Source: Pseudomonadota bacterium
GTDB taxonomy: Bacteria; Pseudomonadota; Alphaproteobacteria; Azospirillales; Azospirillaceae
NCBI GenBank assembly: GCA_023412175.1
Contig: JAEYOB010000514.1
Span: forward strand, 1-14,061
DNA: 14,061 nucleotides
Direction of reading: 5' to 3'
Under the pieces are notes generated by a model that worked only from the letters and a program-made list of their open reading frames with translations, searched no databases and was not told where the DNA came from. Both the position numbers and the translations under genes were made by a program. Position 1 is the stretch's first letter. Each line of letters starts with the position of its first letter. Shown here piece after piece: positions 7,380-14,061 of the stretch.

Positions 7380-8564
7380 ATGATGGCCCCCTGGTTCCTC
7401 CCGATGGTCGCGACGCTGGGCGTGCAGACGCTGGTGGCGCTCAGCCTGTTCGTGGTGCCGGTGATCGCGCCGCGCGCCGCCGCCGACCTCGGCGTCGATC
7501 CGGCGCTGGTCGGCGCCTATACGGCACTGGCCTTCGGCGTGGGGATCGTCACTTCGCTGGCGTCGGGCGATCTGGTGCGGCGCTGGGGGGCCGTGCGCAC
7601 CAGCCAGACCTGCCTGCTGCTGAGCGCCGGAGCCTCGCTGCTCGCGGCAACCGGGTCGCTGCCGCTGTTCGCGCTGAGCGCCGCACTGCTGGGAGCGGCG
7701 TTCGGGCCGGAAACGCCGGCCAGCTCGCACCTGCTGGCCCGCGTCACCCCGCCGGCGCGGCGGCCGCTGGTGTTCTCCCTGAAGCAGACCGGCAACCAGT
7801 ATGGCGGCATGGCGGCCGGCTTCTTCATGCCGACGGTGGCGCTGAGCTACGGCTGGCAGGCCGGAATGGCCGCACTCGCGGTGCTGAGCATAGTTGCGGC
7901 CGCTCTGTTGGAGCCGGTGCGCCGCCGCTACGACGACGACATCGTGCCCGGCGCGCCGCTGAAACTCGCCGGGTTCGGGAGAGCCCTGGCGCTGGTGATC
8001 GGAAACGGGCCGCTGCGGCGGCTCGCCATCGTCGGCATAGCCTTCGCGTCCGTGCAGCTCTGCCTCACCACCTTCCTGGTCAGCTACGGCGTGACGTCGC
8101 TCGGCCTGTCGCTGACCGCGGCCGGCGCCGCCGTCGCGGTAGCGCAGACCGCCGGGCTGGTCGGCCGCATCGGCTGGGGTGCAGTGTGCGGCCGCTGGTG
8201 CAGCACCCGCGCGCTGCTGGTGGCGCTCGGGCTGGTCATGAGCGCCGCGGGCGCGCTGCTGGCGCTGGCGGCGCCCGACTGGCCGTTCTGGGCGCTGGCG
8301 GTGGTGTGCGCGCTGTATGGCCTGACGGCCAGCGGCTGGAACGGCATCTTCCTGGCCGAGGTCGCCTACCTCGCCCCGGAAGGCCGCACCGGGGAGGCGA
8401 CCGGCGGCATGATCGCCGTCAGCTTCTGCGGGCTGGTGGTCGGACCGCTGCTGTTCGGCTTGGCGGTGTCGTCCGGGCCGGGCTATGCCGGCGGCTACGC
8501 GCTGATGGCACTGGTAAGCCTGGCCGGCGCGACGGCATTGGTCCTGCCGTCGCGGGAAAGCTGA
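7380..8564 (+). CDS. MFS transporter, substrate unknown
   Basis: Major facilitator superfamily inner-membrane carrier of 394 residues, the usual size for a 12-helix member. The hydrophobic pattern is continuous with a mid-protein cytoplasmic loop around RRRYDDDIVPG. The loop 2-3 motif appears as SGDLVRRWGAVRTSQ, and the half-way motif FSLKQTGNQYGGMAAGFFMP resembles the KQTG-type signature of drug, nitroimidazole or organic-anion like MFS branches. That resemblance does not fix a substrate. Two ATGs in a row (7380, 7383) start the frame directly at helix 1; no Shine-Dalgarno sequence is visible, and no ATG or GTG lies in the same frame in the 120 bases upstream. It is divergent from ppc and followed 71 bp later by the DoxX gene in the same direction, with which it may be co-transcribed. 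Confidence 0.85.
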   Translation: MMAPWFLPMVATLGVQTLVALSLFVVPVIAPRAAADLGVDPALVGAYTALAFGVGIVTSLASGDLVRRWGAVRTSQTCLLLSAGASLLAATGSLPLFALSAALLGAAFGPETPASSHLLARVTPPARRPLVFSLKQTGNQYGGMAAGFFMPTVALSYGWQAGMAALAVLSIVAAALLEPVRRRYDDDIVPGAPLKLAGFGRALALVIGNGPLRRLAIVGIAFASVQLCLTTFLVSYGVTSLGLSLTAAGAAVAVAQTAGLVGRIGWGAVCGRWCSTRALLVALGLVMSAAGALLALAAPDWPFWALAVVCALYGLTASGWNGIFLAEVAYLAPEGRTGEATGGMIAVSFCGLVVGPLLFGLAVSSGPGYAGGYALMALVSLAGATALVLPSRES

Positions 8565-8635
8565 GGCGGAGACGGAACACGGCCCGGCAACGGGTGTTGA
8601 TGGTTCGCGGCGACGACCATCTTCGGGAGGCGTTC

Positions 8636-9112
8636 ATGGCCACGTACGGCAGCCGGTCCTCCGACACGGCATCCTGGAACCATCGGGCCGGTACCGGTTG
8701 GCAGGACCCCGTCCTTCTCCTCGCCCGCGTCCTGATCGGCGCGATCTTCGTCCAAAGCGGCTTCGGGAAGCTTACCGGGCTCGCCGGCTTCACCTCGGCG
8801 CTGGAAGGCATGGGGGTGCCCATGGCCCCGGTGGCCGCGATCGCCGGCGCCTGCGTCGAGTTCTTCGGCGGCCTCGCCATCGTGCTGGGGGCGTGGACGT
8901 GGCTGGCGGCGATCCTGGTGGCCGGCTTCACCGTGGCCGCGTCCTTCATCGCGCATCGCTTCTGGGACGTAGCGCCCGAGCAGCGCACCATGCAGAACAT
9001 CCAGTTCATGAAGAACGTCGCCATCACCGGCGGCCTGCTGGCTCTGGTCGCGGCCGGACCAGGGCGTTTCAGCATCGATGGATTCCTGCATCGACGCCGG
9101 TCGATGACCTGA
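8636..9112 (+). CDS. DoxX family membrane protein
   Basis: Predicted inner-membrane protein of 158 residues with a soluble N-terminal tail (about 1-24) and four hydrophobic segments (about 25-45, 63-85, 87-107, 126-142). The DoxX pattern is clear: RVLIGAIFVQSGFGKLTGLAGF (31-52), then GVPMAPVAAIAGACVEFFGGLAIVLGAW. DoxX relatives are linked to terminal oxidases, thiosulfate oxidation or oxidative stress in some organisms, but many have no defined role and I claim none. GGGAGG 5 bases before the ATG at 8636 fixes the start; another in-frame ATG at 8600 has no such site. It follows the MFS gene by 71 bp in the same direction. Confidence 0.9.
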   Translation: MATYGSRSSDTASWNHRAGTGWQDPVLLLARVLIGAIFVQSGFGKLTGLAGFTSALEGMGVPMAPVAAIAGACVEFFGGLAIVLGAWTWLAAILVAGFTVAASFIAHRFWDVAPEQRTMQNIQFMKNVAITGGLLALVAAGPGRFSIDGFLHRRRSMT

Positions 9113-9443
9113 TTCCCCTTGACCGCTCCGGCACAAAACCGGAAGCGAAGCCAAGACGTGACAAAGCAGCAGCATTGCCACATCAATTTTCATGGCATTC
9201 TCTAAATCCGCCAATCCATTGATTTGTGGGGGAACGCAAACAGATTTACTCAAAGGTGGTACTTATTGATTTTTTCCTTATCCATCCGCCGCCTCCATGA
9301 TAGCTCTCTGCGACTGCACCGCCGGGGGCGGCGTCCCTTGCGGGCCGCCCGGCAGTCAAGCGCGGCACGCGCCCCCATGGCCGGTCCATCGGCCGGGTCA
9401 TCAGCCGCTTTAGGGCAAGACAAGGAAGCAAGAGGTGAGAGCA
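9113..9443 (+). other. Intergenic leader of the signalling cluster
   Basis: This 331-bp gap between the DoxX gene and the response regulator has no gene I can support. Its first half (about 9180-9290) is markedly AT-rich against the surrounding DNA, with repeats of ATTGATTT and a T6 run, as expected of a promoter zone. No -35/-10 pair stands out. A GGAAC at 9231 resembles an EcfG-type -35 but lacks CGTT at the right distance. The second half is GC-rich and contains the hairpin at 9312-9357. Confidence 0.5.
9312..9357 (+). repeat. GC-rich hairpin in the response regulator leader
   Basis: GCCGGGGGCGGC (9321-9332) pairs with GCCGCCCGGC (9344-9353), leaving a two-G bulge and an 11-base loop, and GACT/AGTC outside it (9312-9315, 9354-9357) can prolong the stem. 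No T-run follows, so it is not a standard terminator. It lies about 90 bp before the response regulator start and would be in the mRNA leader if transcription begins in the AT-rich zone upstream. Confidence 0.4.
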
Positions 9444-9878
9444 ATGAGCGGTCCGCTCGGCAGTCCCGCGTCCAAGGGCACAACCTTTGGTCGTCGCGAT
9501 GCAACCAACGACCCGATCCGTCTTCTGGTGGTGGAAGATGAAGCCCTCGTCGCCCTCTACCTGTCCGACATTCTGGAAGACCTGAGCTACGACGTCTGCG
9601 GACTGGCCTCCTCGGGCGCCGAGGCGCTGGACATCGCCGCGCGCGAACAGCCGGCGTTGGCCCTGGTGGACATCGGCCTGCACGGCGCGCTCGACGGCAT
9701 CCAGACCGCCGAGGCGCTCCGCGACCGCCACGCCGTCGCCAGCCTCTTCATGTCCGGGGCCTCCGATCCGGAGACCCTGGAGCGTGCCCGGACGGTCACA
9801 CCGCACGGCTTCCTGCACAAACCATACAGCGCCGATCAGCTGAAGAACGCCCTGGAAGGCATCCTCGCCACAGGCTGA
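9444..9878 (+). CDS. Single-domain response regulator
   Basis: A 144-residue protein made of one receiver domain (about 25-142) after a short unstructured tail. Landmarks are the acidic pocket Glu31/Asp32 in VVEDEALV, phospho-acceptor Asp76 in LALVDIGLHGALDG, switch Ser104 in LFMSGAS, and Lys126 in FLHKPYS. It lacks any output domain, so it must act by protein contact or as a phosphate shuttle or sink. AGAGGTGA ends 5 bases before the ATG at 9444, which fixes the start; a GTG at 9435 would lie within that ribosome site. It heads a same-strand set with a degraded hybrid kinase and two intact kinases, which makes those kinases the likeliest phosphate donors, by position only. Confidence 0.9.
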   Translation: MSGPLGSPASKGTTFGRRDATNDPIRLLVVEDEALVALYLSDILEDLSYDVCGLASSGAEALDIAAREQPALALVDIGLHGALDGIQTAEALRDRHAVASLFMSGASDPETLERARTVTPHGFLHKPYSADQLKNALEGILATG

Positions 9879-9889
9879 CGCCGCAGAGC

Positions 9890-10377
9890 CCGCTGCCCAT
9901 GGGCCTGCCGGGGGTGGTCGGCAAGATCGGCGTGACGTTCAACGACGTCGTCGAAATGAACGAAGACCTGACCAGTGAACTCTGCCGGCTCAGCCTCTCG
10001 ACCGGCAAAGAGGGCAAGATCAGCCAGCGTGCCAAGCCGGCGGACGCCGGCGGCGGCTGGAAAATCCACGTGGCCAACATCAACACACTGATCTGCGACC
10101 TCATTCAACCCACCATTGAAATGGTGCGGGTTATCGGGGCCGTAGCTTCAGCCGCTTCGGCAAGACGGCCTTGATCATCGACGACGACTTCCGCAACATC
10201 GTCTCGCTGGCCAGCATGCTGGAGGCGTGCGGCTTGACGGTGCTGCACGCCGACAGCGGCCGCGGCGACCTGGAGGTGCTGCGCCGGCATCCGGAGGTGG
10301 ACGTGAACCACCTGCTGCCGTTGCCGCGGGTCTGGACCACAGGACGGGTGGTTCTGAACCGGGAGGATCCTGTCTGA
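9890..10377 (+). pseudogene. Relic of a HAMP-type hybrid histidine kinase
   Basis: Two out-of-register pieces of one large kinase family remain. From about 9899 to 10137 the frame gives VVGKIGVTFNDVVEMNEDLTSEL, then GKEGKISQRA, then VNTLICDLIQPTIEMVRVIGAVA, which is the HAMP-repeat region of very large hybrid kinases. Near 10137-10147 the reading shifts frame and continues as GKTALIIDDDFRNIVSLASMLEACGLTVLHADSG, the start of their C-terminal receiver. At about 10300 the text jumps from HPEVD to VNHLLPLPRVW, which matches the very end of such receivers (KPVD..LLSLLRVW), so the phospho-acceptor part is gone. The whole HisKA and ATPase core is missing. The final stop TGA (10375-10377) overlaps an ATG of the next kinase as TGATG, so it was probably once an operon partner. 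Family identity is recognised by eye from consensus memory. Confidence 0.75.
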
Positions 10378-10400
10378 TGCCGTTGCGGGAGGACCGTGCC

Positions 10401-12446
10401 ATGCCGTCATCCACGCCGGAGGACCTGGTGGAAGCTCCCCCTCCGGCCGCCGGCATCCTGGTTGTGGACGACGATTCCCGCAACCTGCTGGCCATGCGCG
10501 AGGTGCTGGCGGACCTCGGCGCCTCGGTGGTCCTCGCCCGCTCGGGCGAGGAGGCGCTGCGGCAGCTGCTGGACCACGAGTTCGCGGCGATCCTGCTCGA
10601 TGTCCACATGCCCGGCCTGGACGGCTACGAGACCGCCGAGCTGATCCGCAAGCGCGAGAAGTCGCGCCACATCCCCATCCTCTTCCTCACCGCCATCAAC
10701 AAGGACGAGGTCCACATCTTCCGCGGCTATTCGGCCGGCGCGGTGGACTACATGTTCAAGCCGGTGGATCCGGAGATCCTGCGCTGCAAGGTCGCCGTCT
10801 TCATCGATCTGCACCGCAAGACCGAGGAGGTGAAGCGGCAGGCGGAACAGAAACAGCTCCTGCTGGCCGAAAACTTCCGCATGCGCACCGAGAAGCTTCT
10901 TGCCGAACAGGCGTTGCGCCGGTCGGAGGAGCGGCAAGCGCTGATCGCCAGCTCGCTGCCCATCGTGCTCTACACCGCCGAAACCGGGAACGGCTGCCCA
11001 TTCCGCTACGTCACCGAGAACGCCCTGGATGTGCTCGGCTTCCCCGCCGCGCGTTTCCTTGAGGATTCCGGCTTCTGGGAATCGCGCCTGCACCCCGACG
11101 ACCGCGAGCGCGTGCTGGAGCATCTGGCGATGTGGCCGGAAACCGGCGTGTCGATGATCGAGTACCGCTGGCAGGGCGCGGACGATGCCTACCGCGTGCT
11201 GCTCGATCATGCCGTCGTGCTGCGTGACGGGGCGGGTCAAGCCGGAGAGCTGTGCGGCACCATCCTCGACGTCACCGAGACGCGCGAGATGCAACAGCAT
11301 CTGGCGCACGCCCAGAAGATGGAGACGGTCGGCCAGCTCACCGGCGGCATCGCGCACGACTTCAACAACATGCTGATGGTGGTCATCGGCAGCCTGGAGC
11401 GGCTGGTCCGCATGCTCCCCGACGACCCGGCGGCGCACAAGCGCCTGGACATGGCGATGCAGGCGTCGCTGCGCTGTTCGGACATGACCCGGCGTCTGCT
11501 GTCCTTCGCGCGGCGCCAGCAACTCCACCCCGAACCGGTGGACCTCGGCGAACTGGCGGCCGGCATGGGCGAGCTGATGAGCCGCACGCTCGGCCCGGAC
11601 ATCGCGGTGGAGATCGAACACACCGAGGGGGTATGGCCAGCGACGGTGGACCGTTCGCAGGCGGAATCGGCGCTGCTCAACCTCGTCATCAACGCGCGCG
11701 ACGCCATGCACGGCGCCGGCCGCCTCACCGTGCGCACCGCCAACGTCACCATCGGCGCGACCGAGGCGGGGCCGGACCTGCGCCCCGGCGACTATGTGCT
11801 GCTGAGCGTGTCGGACACCGGCTGCGGCATGCCGCCCGAGGTTCTGGAGCGCGCCTTCGAGCCCTTCTTCACCACCAAGGAGGTCGGCAAGGGCACCGGG
11901 CTGGGGCTCAGCATGATCCACGGCTTCGTCAGGCAGTCCGGCGGCGTGATCCGGGTGGACAGCGAAATGGACCGCGGCACCGAATTCCGCCTCTACCTGC
12001 CGCGCGCCGACGTGCGGCGCCCGTGCGCCCCCGGCGAGGTCGAGCCGGACGGCGACACGTCGGGCCACGGCGAAGTGGTCCTCGTGGTGGACGACGACCG
12101 CGACGTGCGCAGCGTGGCGGCGTTCAGCTTGCAGGACCTCGGCTATACTGTGATCGAGGCCGAGACGCCGCGCGATGCGCTCGACATGCTTGCCGGTGAA
12201 CAGCCCGTGGCGCTGCTGTTCACCGACATCGTCATGCCCGGCGGCATGAACGGCCTGGAACTGGCCCGCGAGAGCCTGAAACTGCGCCCTGCCCTGAAGG
12301 TGCTTTATGCCTCCGGCTACGCGCACGGGATCGGCCAGGGCCACGCCGCGACGCCCGGCTCGGAGATCCTGCTGAAGCCCTACCGCAACCGCGACCTGGC
12401 CGAGGCGGTGCGCCGCGCACTGAAAGCGGAAGCGCCGCCGTCGTGA
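10401..12446 (+). CDS. Soluble hybrid histidine kinase (REC-PAS-HisKA-HATPase-REC)
   Basis: A 681-residue cytoplasmic sensor kinase with no transmembrane segment. Order: N-terminal receiver (18-135; DDD at 23-25, Asp67, Lys120), a charged helical linker (about 136-180), a PAS domain (about 181-295, with HPDD at 231-234), HisKA with phospho-acceptor His319 in GGIAHDFNN, ATPase boxes N ([10 protein letters not shown], 427-436), G1 (SDTGCGMP, 471-478), F (FEPFFTTK, 486-493) and G2 (GTGLGLS, 498-504), and a C-terminal receiver (558-672; Asp609, Lys659). All catalytic residues look intact. ATG 10401 has GGGAGG 8 bases upstream; ATG 10377, in the same frame, also has GGGAGG 10 bases upstream and overlaps the relic stop, giving 689 residues. 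A GC-rich imperfect inverted repeat (12447-12458 with 12488-12499) follows the stop. The input signal is unknown. Confidence 0.93.
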   Translation: MPSSTPEDLVEAPPPAAGILVVDDDSRNLLAMREVLADLGASVVLARSGEEALRQLLDHEFAAILLDVHMPGLDGYETAELIRKREKSRHIPILFLTAINKDEVHIFRGYSAGAVDYMFKPVDPEILRCKVAVFIDLHRKTEEVKRQAEQKQLLLAENFRMRTEKLLAEQALRRSEERQALIASSLPIVLYTAETGNGCPFRYVTENALDVLGFPAARFLEDSGFWESRLHPDDRERVLEHLAMWPETGVSMIEYRWQGADDAYRVLLDHAVVLRDGAGQAGELCGTILDVTETREMQQHLAHAQKMETVGQLTGGIAHDFNNMLMVVIGSLERLVRMLPDDPAAHKRLDMAMQASLRCSDMTRRLLSFARRQQLHPEPVDLGELAAGMGELMSRTLGPDIAVEIEHTEGVWPATVDRSQAESALLNLVINARDAMHGAGRLTVRTANVTIGATEAGPDLRPGDYVLLSVSDTGCGMPPEVLERAFEPFFTTKEVGKGTGLGLSMIHGFVRQSGGVIRVDSEMDRGTEFRLYLPRADVRRPCAPGEVEPDGDTSGHGEVVLVVDDDRDVRSVAAFSLQDLGYTVIEAETPRDALDMLAGEQPVALLFTDIVMPGGMNGLELARESLKLRPALKVLYASGYAHGIGQGHAATPGSEILLKPYRNRDLAEAVRRALKAEAPPS

Positions 12447-12543
12447 CGGGCGGGGCCGGGGATACCGGTGCTTTGTGCGTGTGAGGTCGGCCCGCCCCGA
12501 ATGTTGAGGGCGTTAGAAAGCAGAGAGCCAGGATTGTGGGATC

Positions 12544-13935
12544 ATGAGTTTGCACACTCCTTCGGAAGAGTGGAGGGGCGAGAGTGAGGATCGCCTCCGT
12601 GCCTTCATCGAAAGCGCGCCGCGAAAGATGTGGATCAGCCGGCCCGACGGAACCGCCGTGTTCTTCAATCGGGAATGGCGCGAATACACCGGGCTTACGG
12701 GGACCGACGTGTCCCTGACGTGGAGGGATGCCGTTCATCCGGGGGATCGCCCGCGCGTGGAGGAGATCCGTAACAGGGCGGTTTCCCAGGGCGAACCGTA
12801 CGATGTCCAGATCCGGCTGAGACAGCGCAGCGACGATACCTACCGCTGGCATATCGGGCGTGTGGCCCCCGTCCATCTTCATGGAAAGCTGATCGCATGG
12901 ATCGGGGCGGCGACCGACATCGACAGCCGGCTTCGGGCAGAGGCGGCACTGCGCGAAAGCGAGGCCAACTTCAGAACCATGGCGAACGCCATCCCCCAGC
13001 TCGCCTGGATGCGGGATCTCAACGACCAAAGCCTTTGGGTCAATGAGCGCTGGTTCGAGTTCACCGGCTCATCAATGGAACAGATACAGGAGGATGGATG
13101 GCGGACAGCCATCCACCCCGACCACATTGGCGAGGCGATGGAGGTCATTCGGGCCGCGCGGGAACGCGGCGAGCCCTGGGAATATGTCGCGCCGCTGCGC
13201 GGAAAGGACGGCAGCTATCGCTGGTTCCTCTGCCGCGCGGTTCCCATCCGCGACGAGGTCTCGGGGACCATCACGCGCTGGCTCGGCACCGGCACGGACA
13301 TCAACGAGCAACGGGAGGCGCAGGAGCGGCAGCGGCTGCTGACCCAGGAGGTAAGCCACCGCGTGAAGAACAGCCTGTCGCTCGTCGCCGCCCAGCTTTC
13401 GCTGCAGGCGCGGGCTTCGGACGACGACGACGTCCGGAATGTGCTGATGGACGCCTATTCCAGGGTGCTGACGATCGCTCGGGTGCATGACCATCTCTGG
13501 CGGCAATACGATTCGAAGTTTATCGAGATCGGCGGGTTCCTCCGCGACCTGTGTAACAAGCTGCAGGAAACCGCGCCGAGCCACGAGCTGACCTTCAACA
13601 GCAGCCGGATCATCGTTCCTACCGACCAAGCCGTACCGATCGGGCTGATCGTCAACGAACTCGTGACCAACGCCCTCAAATACGCCTACCCTGAAAAATC
13701 CAGCGGTGTGATCCGAGTCAATCTTCGCGCGTCCGAGGACGCGTCGCTCACCCTGGAGGTGATCGACCATGGGGTCGGAATGCCGGACGGCTTCGATCTG
13801 TCCAGGCCTACCAAGAGCCTCGGGATGCGGCTGCTGATCAACACCATCCGGCAGATCAACGCGACGGCCGCCATATCCCCCATGCATCCGGGCACACGGT
13901 TCGAAATCCGCATCCCGGCCGATCGGGCCGGCTGA
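12544..13935 (+). CDS. PAS-PAS sensor histidine kinase of the HisKA_2 type
   Basis: A 463-residue soluble kinase with no membrane segment. Two PAS domains in tandem (about 16-128 and 138-255) both show the PAS end pattern: WIGAATDID at 119-127 and WLGTGTDIN at 246-254. Then a HisKA_2 dimerisation domain with the phospho-acceptor His272 in EVSHRVKNSLSLVAAQLSLQAR, and an ATPase domain with NELVTNALKYAYP (371-383), DHGVGMP (408-414) and the reduced G2 motif SLGMRLL (425-431), normal for this class. HisKA_2/HWE kinases are frequent in alphaproteobacteria and often feed single-domain regulators or the general stress pathway, but no PhyR, NepR or EcfG gene lies in this window. The ATG at 12544 has AGGA and GTGGGA nearby at imperfect spacing. 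It begins 97 bp after the hybrid kinase. Confidence 0.92.
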   Translation: MSLHTPSEEWRGESEDRLRAFIESAPRKMWISRPDGTAVFFNREWREYTGLTGTDVSLTWRDAVHPGDRPRVEEIRNRAVSQGEPYDVQIRLRQRSDDTYRWHIGRVAPVHLHGKLIAWIGAATDIDSRLRAEAALRESEANFRTMANAIPQLAWMRDLNDQSLWVNERWFEFTGSSMEQIQEDGWRTAIHPDHIGEAMEVIRAARERGEPWEYVAPLRGKDGSYRWFLCRAVPIRDEVSGTITRWLGTGTDINEQREAQERQRLLTQEVSHRVKNSLSLVAAQLSLQARASDDDDVRNVLMDAYSRVLTIARVHDHLWRQYDSKFIEIGGFLRDLCNKLQETAPSHELTFNSSRIIVPTDQAVPIGLIVNELVTNALKYAYPEKSSGVIRVNLRASEDASLTLEVIDHGVGMPDGFDLSRPTKSLGMRLLINTIRQINATAAISPMHPGTRFEIRIPADRAG

Positions 13936-13943
13936 TCGGCTAT

Positions 13944-13969
13944 GAAAGGGCGCGGTGCACGCCCCTTTC
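13944..13969. terminator. Hairpin between convergent genes
   Basis: GAAAGGG (13944-13950) pairs perfectly with CCCTTTC (13963-13969), and CG/CG inside adds two pairs next to a bulged C. It starts 8 bp after the stop of the HisKA_2 kinase. A second small hairpin, CCCC-TC-GGGG, follows at 13969-13978. There is no long T-run on either side, so this is at best an imperfect intrinsic terminator, possibly serving both directions. Confidence 0.4.
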
Positions 13970-14014
13970 CCCTCGGGGTGGGATTCGCGGTTATACGAAA
14001 CCGCCCTGGCCGCC

Positions 14015-14061
14015 CTATCCGATGGCTCCGCGCTCCCGCAGCGCTGCGATCCGCTCGGCAC
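14015..14061 (-). CDS. Possible C-terminal end of a convergent gene (partial)
   Basis: On the minus strand the last bases of the window read AERIAALRERGAIG followed by TAG. This is a helical, protein-like C-terminus with the GC-rich third positions expected here, unlike the other two frames of the same stretch. Fourteen residues are too few to name a family. The hairpin at 13944-13969 lies between it and the kinase, as expected for convergent neighbours. It remains a guess until the flanking sequence is read. Confidence 0.3.
   Translation of the reverse strand, partial: AERIAALRERGAIG

Noticed and set aside
9231..9256. GGAAC in the response regulator leader as an EcfG (general stress) promoter
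   Set aside because: The -10 motif CGTT is absent at 16-18 bp spacing, and no PhyR, NepR or EcfG gene is present to support it.
9224..9541. A 105-residue open frame across the leader and response regulator start
   Set aside because: It overlaps the regulator in another frame, is full of Arg and Ser, and has no ribosome site.
10407..12344. A 645-residue minus-strand open frame opposite the hybrid kinase
   Set aside because: It is a mirror frame of the kinase codons, with no motif and His/Ala/Val/Arg-biased composition typical of antisense reading.
12447..12499. GC-rich imperfect inverted repeat after the hybrid kinase as a terminator
   Set aside because: The arms pair only with bulges, the loop is about 29 bases and no T-run follows; in DNA this GC-rich such pairing is weak evidence.
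13072..14061. A 329-residue minus-strand open frame opposite the HisKA_2 kinase reaching the window end
   Set aside because: It shows no domain and is antisense to conserved PAS, HisKA_2 and ATPase motifs. A different frame at the window edge gives a more protein-like C-terminus.

Overview
The window is a high-GC stretch (strongly GC-biased codon third positions) typical of an alphaproteobacterium. The closest overall match to my knowledge is Azospirillum or a related Rhodospirillales genus. This rests on protein style (PEP carboxylase, BdhA, abundant PAS/HisKA_2 kinases, HAMP-type hybrid kinases) and not on a database match. I see no rRNA, tRNA, insertion sequence, CRISPR array or phage gene.

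Region 1 (30-3525, minus strand) is a compact ketone-body operon read gntP-type permease > scoA > scoB > bdhA. Its steps are uptake of 3-hydroxybutyrate, oxidation to acetoacetate, and activation to acetoacetyl-CoA. The genes overlap or nearly touch. Upstream (3630-3765) is a good sigma-54 (-24/-12) promoter match and two dyads sharing a GAGAC/GTCTC core about 85 and 128 bp before the predicted start, which looks like an enhancer-binding-protein control region. An 80-residue two-helix membrane protein (3773-4015) sits just behind it.

Region 2 (4301-9112) holds phosphoenolpyruvate carboxylase (ppc, minus strand), a divergent MFS transporter, and a DoxX-family membrane protein. The ppc/MFS divergent gap contains a 36-bp imperfect dyad.

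Region 3 (9444-13935, plus strand) is a signalling cluster: a single-domain response regulator, the wreck of a HAMP-type hybrid histidine kinase reduced to about 490 bp, a soluble REC-PAS-HisKA-HATPase-REC hybrid kinase, and a PAS-PAS-HisKA_2 kinase. None carries a DNA-binding output domain. A hairpin and a possible C-terminal fragment of a convergent minus-strand gene close the window.

I did not find a defence system or an obviously new enzymatic system. The observations most worth checking are the sigma-54/dyad control region of the 3-hydroxybutyrate operon, the internally deleted hybrid-kinase relic, and the helically phased TGAAAC repeats upstream of the small membrane protein.
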